Positions 1 to 8,574 of a DNA stretch of 64,000 bases are shown in pieces (within the stretch, counting starts at the first letter, position 1; each line of letters opens with the position of its first letter). This DNA is from Bryobacteraceae bacterium (GTDB lineage Bacteria; Acidobacteriota; Terriglobia; Bryobacterales; Bryobacteraceae): the NCBI GenBank assembly GCA_019187195.1, contig JABAQT010000023.1:1-64000 (forward strand). The letters are read 5' to 3'. The notes beneath the pieces are model-generated. The model saw nothing but the letters and a program-made list of their open reading frames with translations, made no database searches and was not told where the DNA came from. A program made the position numbers and the translations under genes.

Positions 1-36
1 CGCGCGGACGGCGCTCTGGGGTACAGTGTCAGGAAG

Positions 37-1440
37 ATGCGTACGTTCTTCCTGTGCTCCGCTCTGCTGACCCTGGCGTGCGCGGCCGCGCCGCCGGACG
101 GCCCGTTTCTCGCCGAACCCTACGTACAGTTAGGCGACAACCCGAAACTGCCGCGAAAAGAGCAGATTCGGGTGCTGTGGCATGCCGCCGACGAGGATGC
201 GGCATGGTCGGCGCAGTACCGCGCCAAGGGCGCCACCAGATGGCGGGCGGCGAAGGCCGTCCTTCTGCGCCGTATCACCGCCACTGACATTGCGCCACAC
301 CGTGTGTATGCCGCGGACTTTGGGGGCCTGACTGCGGGCTTCGAATACCATTACCGGATTCTGCTCGGCGGCAAGCCGGTCTTTGAATCGGCCGCCCATG
401 CCCGCAAGCCCGCCGGAGCCGCCATCCGGTTCGCGGTCTTCGGGGATTGCGGCCAGAATTCACCCGGCCAGAAGGCTGTTGCCTATCAGGTCTGGCGGGC
501 AAAGCCGGATTTCGTGGCCATCACCGGAGACATCGTGTACAGCAAGGGTCTGATGCCGGAATACCGAACGAAGTATTTCCCCGTCTACAACTCGGAAACG
601 GCCGCGCCGGATGCCGGAGCTCCTCTGATCCGTTCGACGTTGTTTGTCTCCTCCCCGGGCAATCACGACATCAGCGGTTCGGATCTCGCCGCCACGCCTG
701 GCGGGCTCGCCTATTTTCTCTATTGGTCCTTGCCGCTCAACGGCCCGCTGTCCTCGGCTTCCGATCCCGGCGCGGCGCCCGCCAGGGGCCCCTCAGGCGC
801 GCTACGGTCCTTCCTCGATTCCGCGGGGAGACAGTTTCCGCGCATGGCCAGCTACTCCTTTGATTACGGCAACTCGCACTGGACGGTTCTTGATTCGAAC
901 AAGTATTCCGAGTGGACTTCGCCGCTCCTGCGAAGCTGGCTGGAGAAGGACTTCGCCTCGGCGCGGTCGGCCAAGTGGCGCTTCGTCATCTTTCATCATC
1001 CCGGGTTCAACTCCTCGAAGGCCCATTTCAAGGAGCAGTGGATGCGGCTGCTGGCGCCCATCTTCGAGCGGGGCAAGGTGGATATTGTCTTCGCCGGCCA
1101 TGTTCACAACTATCAGCGCAGCCGCCCGCTGCGGCTGGTTCCTGAAAGGCCCGAGGAGTGGCGTTCCGAAGTGGATGGCAAGTGGAGCATCGACAAGACC
1201 TACGATGGGTCTTCCCGCACCAAGCCGGATGGAGTCATCTATCTGGTCACGGGCGCGGGCGGCGCGCGTCTCTACAATCCCGAGCAGGAAAACAACCCGG
1301 AATCCTGGCAGGATTTCACTACGCGCTTCTTGTCGAAGGAGCATTCCTTCACGATCGCCGATGCCGGAGACTCGAAGTTGACGGTGCGCCAGGTGGATGA
1401 AAACGGCAAGGAAGCCGACCGCTTCGTGGTGACGAAGTAA
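37..1440 (+). CDS. exported metallophosphoesterase (purple acid phosphatase-like)
   Basis: 467 aa. A signal peptide (about residues 1-18, hydrophobic run ending in ACAAA) is followed by an Fn3-like N domain of the purple acid phosphatase type (about 28-125). The catalytic calcineurin-like domain follows, with the metal motifs in order: FGDCG, TGDIVYS, SPGNHD, FHHPGF and AGHVHNYQR. These residues bind the dinuclear metal centre that hydrolyses phosphomonoesters or diesters; the substrate cannot be read from sequence. It probably acts in the periplasm. An AGGAAG Shine-Dalgarno lies just before the ATG. It is first in a same-strand run with an S9 peptidase, a PIG-L deacetylase and selA. Confidence 0.88.
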   Translation: MRTFFLCSALLTLACAAAPPDGPFLAEPYVQLGDNPKLPRKEQIRVLWHAADEDAAWSAQYRAKGATRWRAAKAVLLRRITATDIAPHRVYAADFGGLTAGFEYHYRILLGGKPVFESAAHARKPAGAAIRFAVFGDCGQNSPGQKAVAYQVWRAKPDFVAITGDIVYSKGLMPEYRTKYFPVYNSETAAPDAGAPLIRSTLFVSSPGNHDISGSDLAATPGGLAYFLYWSLPLNGPLSSASDPGAAPARGPSGALRSFLDSAGRQFPRMASYSFDYGNSHWTVLDSNKYSEWTSPLLRSWLEKDFASARSAKWRFVIFHHPGFNSSKAHFKEQWMRLLAPIFERGKVDIVFAGHVHNYQRSRPLRLVPERPEEWRSEVDGKWSIDKTYDGSSRTKPDGVIYLVTGAGGARLYNPEQENNPESWQDFTTRFLSKEHSFTIADAGDSKLTVRQVDENGKEADRFVVTK

Positions 1441-1496
1441 TCCGGACCGGCGCGCTCACGCCGCCCGGCGGCGATGTGTTACAAAGTCGTGGCGGC

Positions 1497-1502
1497 TACA
1501 AT
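1497..1502 (+). promoter_or_regulatory. -10-like TACAAT just upstream of the S9 peptidase ATG
   Basis: TACAAT ends 7 nt before the ATG at 1510 and no Shine-Dalgarno lies between. If it is a -10 element, transcription would begin at or next to the start codon (leaderless mRNA). The -35 region is not recognisable, so this is weak on its own. Confidence 0.35.
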
Positions 1503-1509
1503 CATCAGT

Positions 1510-3540
1510 ATGCGGTTTGTGGCACTTGCCGTCATTTCAACTCTTACTTCGCTGCCGGCGCAGCAAACGCCGTTCGACGCCGAGGCGATGATGCGCATTT
1601 CCCGCATCAGCGAACCGCAGGTTTCTCCGGATGGAACGACGGTCGCTTTCACGGTTCAATCGATCGACCTCGAAAGCAACACAAAGCCCAAACAGATTTG
1701 GGTGGTTCCCGTGACGGGCGGCACTCCACGGAGAATCACAAACACGGGGACCACCAATGAACGGCCGCGCTGGTCGCCCGATTCGAAGCACATAGCCTTT
1801 GTGTCGAATCGCGGCGGATCGTCCCAGGTCTGGCTGATGGACCCCGATGGAACCAACCCGCGGCAGGTCACCAATCTGAGCACGGAAGCTTCCGGCGTTC
1901 TGTTCTCCCCGGACGGCAAAGCGCTCCTCTTCAACAGCGAGGTCTATCCGGATTGCCCGGACGACGCCTGCAACAAGAAGCGTCTCGAGGAAGAGAAGAC
2001 TTCCAAGGTGAAGGCGCGTATCTACACATCGCTTCTCTACCGCCACTGGACGGAATACCAGACCGCCCGCCGCGCGCATTTGCTCACCGTTCCCATCGAA
2101 GGCGTCGGGTCCCCCAGGGACCTGACCCCCGGACCGCATTCCGTGCCTCCATTCTCACTGGGGGGGCCCGACGACTATGCGATCTCGCCCGACGGCAAGG
2201 AACTCTGCTATGTCATGAAGCCCGACCCCGAACCGGCGGTCAGCACCAACTCCGAACTCTACGTCGTGCCGATGGAGGGAGGGGAGTCCCGCAAGATCAC
2301 CATCAACCCCGCGGCCGACAACTCGCCGCAGTACTCTCCAGACGGCCGCTGGATCGCGTTCCGGCAACAACAGCGCCCCGGTTACGAAAGCGACCGCTGG
2401 CGCCTGGTCGTCCTCGATCGGGCCACTGCCCGTACCACGGTGCTGACGGAGAATGTGGACCGGAACGTCGAGAGCATGTCCTGGTCGGTTGACTCGAAGC
2501 GTCTGTTCTTCGTTACGGAGGATCGCGGCCGCACGGCGCTGCAGATGATCCCCGTCACGGGTGGCGCCTCACGCATTCTCATCAGCGGGGCGGGGTCGAT
2601 AGACGACGTGCAGTTCACGGCCGACGGAAAGAACATGATCTACACCGGGCAGACCGGTTCGCACCCCGTCGAAATTTACACCGTGGCATCCACGGGCGGC
2701 GCCGCCGCGCCGCTTACTCACCTGAATGACGCCCTGCTCGCCGGGTACTCTTTGTCCGCATTCGAAGATTTCTGGGTCACCGGAGCGGAGGAGACGAAGG
2801 TGCAGAGCTTTCTCCTCAAGCCGCCCGGTTTTGATGCGAAGAAGAAATACCCGGTGCTGTTCCTCATTCACGGCGGTCCTCAGGGCGCATGGGCGGAGAG
2901 TTGGAGCTATCGCTGGAACGCGCAGGTCTTCGCCGGCGCGGGGTTCGTCGTCGTGATGCCGAATCCGCGAGGATCGACGGGATACGGCCAGAAATTCACC
3001 GACGAGATCAACTCTGACTGGGGCGGCAAAGTCTACGATGACATCATGGCCGTGGTGGACTACGTTGCCGGCCAGCCGTACGCCGATGCGGACCGCTTTG
3101 CCGCGGCGGGGGGCAGTTTCGGCGGCTACATGATCAACTGGATGCTCGGTCATACGCAGCGCTTTAAAGCGTTTGTCTCTCACGCCGGAGTTTTCGATTT
3201 GCGCAGCATGGTGGGGACAACGGAAGAACTCTGGTTTCCGTTATGGGAGTTCCACGGCATGCCCTGGGATAACCCCGAAGTCTACGAGCGATGGTCTCCC
3301 AGCTATTTCGTCAACGAATTTAAGACTCCCACGCTTGTTATTCAAGGGGAACTGGACTATCGCGTTCCCATTGGACAGGGCCAGCAGTTGTTCACCGCTC
3401 TGCAGATGAAGAAGGTTCCTTCGAAGCTCATTCTGTTCCCGGACGAAGGCCACTGGATTCTGAAGCCTCTCAATTCCATTCTGTGGTACAACTCATTTCT
3501 TGATTGGGTCACCGGGTACACCCGCAAGCAGCAACCCTAA
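1510..3540 (+). CDS. exported S9 family peptidase (prolyl oligopeptidase/acylaminoacyl-peptidase type)
   Basis: 676 aa from the ATG at 1510, which puts a signal peptide (MRFVALAVISTLTSLPAQQ) at the N-terminus; the in-frame ATG at 1474 would place 12 polar residues before it. Residues about 30-400 hold TolB/WD40-like propeller repeats (SPDG motifs: QVSPDG, FSPDGK, YSPDGRW). The C-terminal alpha/beta hydrolase has the HGGP oxyanion motif, nucleophile GGSFGGYM, the acid in GELDYRVP and the histidine in DEGHW, so the triad is complete. It should cleave small peptides outside the cytoplasm. A second S9 peptidase lies at 57460-59454. Confidence 0.9.
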   Translation: MRFVALAVISTLTSLPAQQTPFDAEAMMRISRISEPQVSPDGTTVAFTVQSIDLESNTKPKQIWVVPVTGGTPRRITNTGTTNERPRWSPDSKHIAFVSNRGGSSQVWLMDPDGTNPRQVTNLSTEASGVLFSPDGKALLFNSEVYPDCPDDACNKKRLEEEKTSKVKARIYTSLLYRHWTEYQTARRAHLLTVPIEGVGSPRDLTPGPHSVPPFSLGGPDDYAISPDGKELCYVMKPDPEPAVSTNSELYVVPMEGGESRKITINPAADNSPQYSPDGRWIAFRQQQRPGYESDRWRLVVLDRATARTTVLTENVDRNVESMSWSVDSKRLFFVTEDRGRTALQMIPVTGGASRILISGAGSIDDVQFTADGKNMIYTGQTGSHPVEIYTVASTGGAAAPLTHLNDALLAGYSLSAFEDFWVTGAEETKVQSFLLKPPGFDAKKKYPVLFLIHGGPQGAWAESWSYRWNAQVFAGAGFVVVMPNPRGSTGYGQKFTDEINSDWGGKVYDDIMAVVDYVAGQPYADADRFAAAGGSFGGYMINWMLGHTQRFKAFVSHAGVFDLRSMVGTTEELWFPLWEFHGMPWDNPEVYERWSPSYFVNEFKTPTLVIQGELDYRVPIGQGQQLFTALQMKKVPSKLILFPDEGHWILKPLNSILWYNSFLDWVTGYTRKQQP

Positions 3541-3552
3541 AGGAGCGCCCTC

Positions 3553-4407
3553 ATGCCTCGCCTCGCACTGATTTTTCTGCTCGCCGTGACCATGCAGGCG
3601 CAGCAAAAACTCCGCATCATCGCCATTGGCGCGCATCCGGATGATTGTGACATCAAGTTCGCGGGCACGGCCGCGAAGTTCGCCCGCGCCGGCCATATGG
3701 TGAAGTTCCTTTCGGTCACCAATGGCGACGCCGGCCACCAGGAGATGGGCGGCGGCATGCTTGCCAAGCGCCGCTACCTGGAGACTCAGGAATCCGCGCG
3801 CCGGCTCGGCATCGCCGAATATGAAGTCCTCGACAATCACGACGGCGAACTTAGGCCGAACGTCGAAACGAGAAGGCAGATCATTCGCGCGATCCGGAAG
3901 TGGAAGGCCGATATCGTTGTCGCGCCGCGGCCAAACGATTACCATCCCGATCACCGCTACACGGGAGTCCTGGTGCAGGATGCGGCCTATATGGTGGTGG
4001 TTCCGAACATCGTTCCCGACACCCCGCCTCTGCACGACAATCCTATTTTCCTTTACTACCAGGACGGCTTCCAGAAGCCGGCTCCCTTTCGTCCCGACGT
4101 GGTGGTGAACATTGACGACGTGTGGGAGACGAAGATCAACTCTCTGGACGCTCATGTTTCGCAGGTCTACGAATGGCTTCCCTGGGTGGACCACACCCTC
4201 GACCAGGTTCCCCGGGACAAGGAGGCGCGGAAGGAGTGGTTGAGCAAGCAGCGCACCCGCCCCCACTCCGCGGCCGTGAGGAAAGCGATCGAGGAGATCT
4301 ACGGACCAGGCGCCGCCGATCGCGTCAAGCGTGTCGAGACATTCGAGTTGTGCGAATATGGCCGCCAGCCTTCCCTCGCCCGGTTGCGCGCGCTGTTCCC
4401 CAAATAA
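3553..4407 (+). CDS. exported PIG-L family deacetylase (LmbE-like)
   Basis: 284 aa with a short signal peptide (MPRLALIFLLAVTMQAQQ). The zinc and catalytic motif AHPDD is at residues 27-31, and the second metal/catalytic histidine sits in YHPDHR. PIG-L enzymes remove acetyl groups from N-acetylglucosamine-type substrates; relatives act in mycothiol, bacillithiol, GPI and antibiotic pathways. The export signal points to an extracytoplasmic glycan or glycoside here, which is inference. AGGAG lies upstream at 3540-3545 and the gene follows the S9 stop by 12 nt. Its stop codon directly abuts the selA start, so these genes are likely co-transcribed. Confidence 0.88.
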   Translation: MPRLALIFLLAVTMQAQQKLRIIAIGAHPDDCDIKFAGTAAKFARAGHMVKFLSVTNGDAGHQEMGGGMLAKRRYLETQESARRLGIAEYEVLDNHDGELRPNVETRRQIIRAIRKWKADIVVAPRPNDYHPDHRYTGVLVQDAAYMVVVPNIVPDTPPLHDNPIFLYYQDGFQKPAPFRPDVVVNIDDVWETKINSLDAHVSQVYEWLPWVDHTLDQVPRDKEARKEWLSKQRTRPHSAAVRKAIEEIYGPGAADRVKRVETFELCEYGRQPSLARLRALFPK

Positions 4408-5751
4408 ATGGAGATTGCTTCCCGTCTGCGCCTGCTGCCCTCGGTCGACGAGGTCGCGCTTCGTCTTGCCGGTCTCGGCTATCCGCGCCGGCTGCTGATT
4501 GCCGAGATCCGGCGCGCACTCGCCGAGGCGCGCGAGCAACTGCGCGGAGGCGCGGAGAACGCTGATATCGACAGCGAGGTGATCCGCTCGCTGTCGGCTT
4601 TGCGCGCCGCGTCTTTGCGGCGGGTCATCAACGCCACCGGGGTGATTCTGCACACCAACCTCGGCCGCGCGCCGCTCTCCCCCACGCCTCCGTCCGGAGG
4701 GTATTCGAACCTGGAGTACGACCTCGCAAGCGGGCGGCGCGGCCATCGGGACGCTCACTGCGGCGCGCTGCTCGAGCGTATTCTCGGAAAGCCCGCCATC
4801 GCCGTCAACAACAACGCCGCCGCGGTCTATCTGGTGCTTCAGGAGCTTGCCGGCGGCGCGGAAGTGGTCATCTCGCGCGGCCAGTTGATCGAGATCGGCG
4901 AAGGCTTCCGCGTCCCGGATATCATGCGGAGCGCCGGTGTCGAGTTGAAGGAAGCCGGGACAACGAATCGAACCCATATCGACGATTTTCGCCGCGCCAT
5001 CAGCGATCGCACGCGCCTTCTGCTGATTGTGCATCCCAGCAACTTCCGCATCGAAGGGTATACGGCGCAGCCGTCGCGGGAAGAGATTGCGGCTCTTGGC
5101 CGCGAGCGCGGCATCCCCGTTTACGAGGATCTCGGCAGCGGGTGCCTGGCCGACCTCACCGCCTACGGCATCGATGAACCGCTCGCCCAGCAATCGATCG
5201 CGGCGGGGGTCAACGTGGTCAGCTTCAGCGGAGACAAGTTGCTCGGCGGACCGCAGGCTGGAATCATCGCCGGCGACGCTCCGCTCATTCAGCGCATCCG
5301 CCGCAATCCTATGTTTCGCGCTTTCCGCCCCGGGAAACTGATCATCGCCTCGCTCGAGGACACGCTGCGTCACATCCTGTTCGAGGAGTGGGACGCCCTT
5401 CCCGCATTGCGCATGATTCGTCTGACGCCGGAAGAGATCCGCGCTCGCGCCGAAGCGCTGCTCGACGCGCTGCCCGGCTTTCCCGCTCAGGTCGTGCCGG
5501 GGCGGTCCGTTATCGGCGGCGGATCGACTCCTGAGCAATCCCTACCCACCTGGCATATCGCCATCGCCGTTCCGAATGCTCGCGAATGGGAGCGGCTCCT
5601 CCGCGCGGCCGAGCCTCCGATTATCGCGATGATTGCCAAAGACCGCCTGCTGCTCGATTTGCGCACGGTTTTTCCCGAGGAGGAAAGCCGCCTGCTGGCG
5701 GTGCTCGGAAGCATGCCGGGGATCGAATCGAGCGAAGGACTCTGCCGCTGA
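4408..5751 (+). CDS. selA: L-seryl-tRNA(Sec) selenium transferase
   Basis: 447 aa, near the usual length. SelA converts Ser-tRNA(Sec) to Sec-tRNA(Sec) with selenophosphate, using PLP. The family hallmark INATGVILHTNLGRAPLS is present, and the PLP lysine is K277 in SFSGDKLLGGPQAG. In the conserved stretch after it, FRPGK replaces the usual RxDK of many SelA proteins, a small oddity. The ATG follows the PIG-L TAA with no gap, so translation is probably coupled. No selB, selD or tRNA(Sec) was found in this window. A PLP-dependent SelA-like paralogue with another role is the alternative, but length and motifs favour true SelA. Confidence 0.88.
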   Translation: MEIASRLRLLPSVDEVALRLAGLGYPRRLLIAEIRRALAEAREQLRGGAENADIDSEVIRSLSALRAASLRRVINATGVILHTNLGRAPLSPTPPSGGYSNLEYDLASGRRGHRDAHCGALLERILGKPAIAVNNNAAAVYLVLQELAGGAEVVISRGQLIEIGEGFRVPDIMRSAGVELKEAGTTNRTHIDDFRRAISDRTRLLLIVHPSNFRIEGYTAQPSREEIAALGRERGIPVYEDLGSGCLADLTAYGIDEPLAQQSIAAGVNVVSFSGDKLLGGPQAGIIAGDAPLIQRIRRNPMFRAFRPGKLIIASLEDTLRHILFEEWDALPALRMIRLTPEEIRARAEALLDALPGFPAQVVPGRSVIGGGSTPEQSLPTWHIAIAVPNAREWERLLRAAEPPIIAMIAKDRLLLDLRTVFPEEESRLLAVLGSMPGIESSEGLCR

Positions 5752-5774
5752 CCCCAGCCGCCGCGTGGGGTTTT
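5752..5774 (+). terminator. hairpin plus T-run after selA
   Basis: CCCCA (5752-5756) pairs with TGGGG (5766-5770) across a 9-nt loop, followed directly by TTTT. It starts at the base after the selA stop. It is a short but plausible rho-independent terminator. Confidence 0.5.
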
Positions 5775-6042
5775 GGATTTGCAATATCGCGCATTAATAT
5801 ATTTTAAGAATTTCATTGCAGGATTATAATAAAAAGACGGAGGAAAATTGAGACATTTATGCTTCTCGATAATTTCTTCCCGAGAGGCGCTAAAGGAGGC
5901 GCCGCCAACCTGCAAAGCAGAGATCCCAGATTCCGATTCCCGTCGAATTACACTTCGGGCGGATCCTGCCGCGGAGCAACTCGTTGACGGCGTAGCGCCA
6001 TCTCCGGAAAAACCGGAAACCCAAAGGCGCACCGCGTTCGAT
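5775..6042 (+). promoter_or_regulatory. AT-rich promoter and structured leader of the M48 protease gene
   Basis: An AT-rich block holds a perfect TATAAT at 5825-5830, with a weak -35 (TTTTAA, 5802-5807) 17 bp upstream. The roughly 210 nt to the ATG at 6043 contain a TCTCG/CGAGA hairpin, a GGCGC/GCGCC hairpin (about 5886-5903) and an AAAGGAGG sequence not followed by a start codon. The frame is open from a TTG at 5848, but the codons there look unlike protein, and the lipoprotein signal at 6043 fixes the start. The leader may be a structured RNA; I could not match it confidently to a known riboswitch class. Confidence 0.4.
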
Positions 6043-7509
6043 ATGCGATCGTTGGTGGCGGTGCTATGCTGTGAACTGCTTGTCCTTCCGCTTGCCGGTT
6101 GCGCCGGCCACCCCAGGGAAATTCCCGCTGTTCCTCTTGTTCAGGATGTGTTCCGCCCGCTGCGGGATGATCTGAAGAAATCCTACGTTACGCTCTTCAA
6201 GATCGCTCCCAAGCTCGAATATAGCAACACCCAACTCACAAGAATGAGCGACTACCTGAACCAGGCGAAGGAATACTGTGACCAGCGGTTCAAGGAGACC
6301 TCCGGCAGGTACGAAACAGAGGTGGAGAATGCGCAACAGAAACTGAAGTCGTCCAATATCACCGCCGCGGAAAGGCACAACCTGCACTGCACGATACAGA
6401 ACTCCCGGGCTTTGAAGAGCCAGGCCGATGTTATCGCCGATCATGCGATCCCTGTCGCCTATGACAACAAGCAGGCCAAACTCGACCTGATCCGTGAATG
6501 GCCGGCGCAACTCAAGGAGATCCGGCAATCCATCCGCGATGGCAGCTATCTCCACCGCCAATGGGGGGACGTCAAGGATATCGGCTTCCGCAGGATCGAA
6601 ACAGGGCAAAAGGATGACATCAAGACAGGAGAGGAAGCGATCAGGCAAATGAAGCTTTCCGGCCTGATGCCAAAAGAAGTAGAAAACAAAGAGATCGTAA
6701 GTTATGTCACGAAGGTGGCAAACAAAATAGCGGCCAATTCCGATCTGCTCATCCCGTTGCACGTTACAGTGCTGAATTCGAAAGAGATCAACGCCTTTGC
6801 CCTTCCCGGAGGTTTCGTGTTCGTCGAGCGCGGCTTGCTGGAGGCCGCGGACGACGAATCCGAACTCGCCGGAGTGCTCGGACACGAAATCTCACACGTT
6901 GTCGCCAGACATGGCCACAAGCTGATGGAGAAGGCCACCATAGCATCCATTGTCTACCAGGCGGCACAGGTGGCAGCCATTCTCCTCACGGGCGGCGCGG
7001 CAGGCATCGGCACCTACTATGCCCTTCAGTATGGCTTCTATGGTTTGGGACTTGCTCTGAACCTCAGCCTGCTCGGTGTCAGCCGCGACTTCGAACTTCA
7101 GGCGGACCAGTTGGGTATGCAGTATGCCTGGAAGGCGGGCTATGACCCCATGGGCTTTATCCGGTTCTTCGACAAGATGGCAACCGAGGAGGGTTACGTC
7201 AACGGGGTGAGCTGGTTCCGCTCCCACCCGCCGTTCTACGAGCGCATGGTGGATTCCGAGCGCGAGTATATGTACCTTCCGAAGCGGAAGAGCCCCGTCG
7301 TCAACACGCCTGATTTCAAAGCCATGAAGGCTGCGTTGAAGCCGGTGACCGCCAAGGCAAAGGAGGATGAGAAGACCAAGCCCAGCCTGCTCGCGCCCGA
7401 ACAGGGCTGCGCCGCGCCGGGCAAACTCGTATATGAACCAGACCAGCCAATCGAGGCAATATGCGCGGAACCAGAAACGAGACCGGTTTCCTCCGGACAC
7501 ACAAGCTAG
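6043..7509 (+). CDS. M48 family metalloprotease, lipoprotein
   Basis: 488 aa from the ATG at 6043, chosen because it begins a lipoprotein signal (MRSLVAVLCCELLVLPLAGC, lipobox LAGC with Cys20). A helical, charged region (about 35-200, partly coiled-coil-like) precedes the Peptidase_M48 domain. Zinc motif HEISH is at 281-285 and the third ligand is the glutamate in FELQADQLGMQYA. A hydrophobic hairpin (about 298-335) follows the active site. Outer-membrane-anchored M48 proteins such as BepA and LoiP work in envelope quality control; the same role is likely but not proved here. Its end overlaps the next gene by 49 nt. Confidence 0.88.
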   Translation: MRSLVAVLCCELLVLPLAGCAGHPREIPAVPLVQDVFRPLRDDLKKSYVTLFKIAPKLEYSNTQLTRMSDYLNQAKEYCDQRFKETSGRYETEVENAQQKLKSSNITAAERHNLHCTIQNSRALKSQADVIADHAIPVAYDNKQAKLDLIREWPAQLKEIRQSIRDGSYLHRQWGDVKDIGFRRIETGQKDDIKTGEEAIRQMKLSGLMPKEVENKEIVSYVTKVANKIAANSDLLIPLHVTVLNSKEINAFALPGGFVFVERGLLEAADDESELAGVLGHEISHVVARHGHKLMEKATIASIVYQAAQVAAILLTGGAAGIGTYYALQYGFYGLGLALNLSLLGVSRDFELQADQLGMQYAWKAGYDPMGFIRFFDKMATEEGYVNGVSWFRSHPPFYERMVDSEREYMYLPKRKSPVVNTPDFKAMKAALKPVTAKAKEDEKTKPSLLAPEQGCAAPGKLVYEPDQPIEAICAEPETRPVSSGHTS

Positions 7510-8408
7510 CCGGGTTGGCGGCGCTGGTTCTCACCGGCGCCGCGGGCACGGCGCTCGCTTCCCGTCTTTCCCAACCGGAACCCGTCTCGGTTTACCTGAA
7601 CGTCGAGCGGGGCGATGCCCTTGTCACCGGGCTGACGCATGCGAACTTTCATCTCTACGAAGATGGCGACGCGCGTCCATTCCGCCTCGAGAAGCCGGAA
7701 AAACCGGCATCCATCGCATTGCTTGTGGAATACAGCCAGGCCTCCTGGTACTATCTGAATGACATCGACACCAGCATGGAGGCGTTCCTGGGCCAGGCCG
7801 CTCCTGGAAACTGGTACGCTCTCGCCACGTATTCCCACGATCTCGAGATCGATGTGGATTTTACAAGGCAAACCGGCAAGATCATGGAGGCATATTCCGA
7901 ACTTGGCCAGCCAATGTGGAACGAAGTGGATACCTACGACGCCATCTACAGCATGCTGGACAAGATGGGGCGCCTGCCCGGACGCCGTATCCTGATCATC
8001 ATCGGTTCCGGCTTTGACAGTTTCAGCGGGCATACGCTCGATGATGTGCGGAAGAAGGCGGAATCGGAAAATGTCGTCATCTTCGCCGCCGGAGCGGGTT
8101 CCATGCTGCGCGGCATCTATGAACCTTACCTCAGTTCCATGGCGCGGATGGACCTTCTTCAGGCACGTGCCTTTCTTCAGATGCTCGCGGAGAAGACGGG
8201 GGGCTTCGCGTGGTTTCCAAACCAGGAGGGAGCTTTCCCGGACGTCATGAGAGGGATCATGCAAAGCATTCGCACCGAGTACCGGTTGGTCTATGAAACC
8301 TCGGCTCCCGGCTCAGGAAAATTTCACAAACTGAAGGTCGAGGCTTTTCATGTTGCCAACGATCATCGCGAAGATTTTAAAGTGCTCGTTCGTGATGGCT
8401 GGCGATAG
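7461..8408 (+). CDS. VWFA-related (acidobacterial type) exported protein
   Basis: 315 aa. A positively charged start leads into a hydrophobic segment (about 16-33), a signal peptide or anchor. The body matches the VWFA-related family common in Acidobacteria: an N-terminal beta domain with NFHLYEDGDARPF, then a von Willebrand A-like Rossmann fold (IALLVEYSQAS, GRRILIIIGSGFDS, TGGFAWFPNQ). The first metal-site motif DxSxS is EYSQAS here, so the MIDAS site is probably incomplete. Function is unknown; such proteins are thought to mediate protein contacts. The reading frame starts inside the M48 gene, suggesting coupled translation and a shared envelope role. Confidence 0.75.
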   Translation: MRGTRNETGFLRTHKLAGLAALVLTGAAGTALASRLSQPEPVSVYLNVERGDALVTGLTHANFHLYEDGDARPFRLEKPEKPASIALLVEYSQASWYYLNDIDTSMEAFLGQAAPGNWYALATYSHDLEIDVDFTRQTGKIMEAYSELGQPMWNEVDTYDAIYSMLDKMGRLPGRRILIIIGSGFDSFSGHTLDDVRKKAESENVVIFAAGAGSMLRGIYEPYLSSMARMDLLQARAFLQMLAEKTGGFAWFPNQEGAFPDVMRGIMQSIRTEYRLVYETSAPGSGKFHKLKVEAFHVANDHREDFKVLVRDGWR

Positions 8409-8454
8409 CTTGCTGTCAGGGTGACACTTCGCTTCAAGCGGTAGAAAACAATCT

Positions 8455-8506
8455 CTTGACGCACGGCTGCTCTCCCTATCGCGGCAACCGTGCGTCAAGC
8501 TTTCTT
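8455..8506. terminator. 12-bp perfect inverted repeat between convergent genes
   Basis: CTTGACGCACGG (8455-8466) and CCGTGCGTCAAG (8488-8499) form a perfect 12-bp stem with a 21-nt loop. CTTTCTT follows on the plus strand and a T-rich GATTGTTTTC follows on the minus strand. The hairpin lies between the plus-strand VWFA gene and the minus-strand gene at 8575, so a bidirectional terminator is the simplest reading. The long loop leaves a protein-binding palindrome possible. Confidence 0.55.
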
Positions 8507-8574
8507 GCCTGCAGGTTCACAGCAAACCGGCGGGCATTCTATTCCTCACGCTTCTTCCCGTTTTTCGAAGTCTG

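Noticed and set aside
3493..5538. Long open frame (681 codons) on the minus strand
   Set aside because: It lies wholly opposite PIG-L and selA, has composition typical of antisense to GC-rich genes, and no domain or start signal.
5880..5960. Resemblance to glycine or cyclic-di-GMP riboswitches
   Set aside because: Fragments such as GGCGCC and TGCAAAGC occur, but conserved core helices and order do not match either class, so I list only a structured leader.
5848..6042. TTG start at 5848 for the M48 gene
   Set aside because: It would put 65 unlikely residues before a clear lipoprotein signal peptide at 6043.
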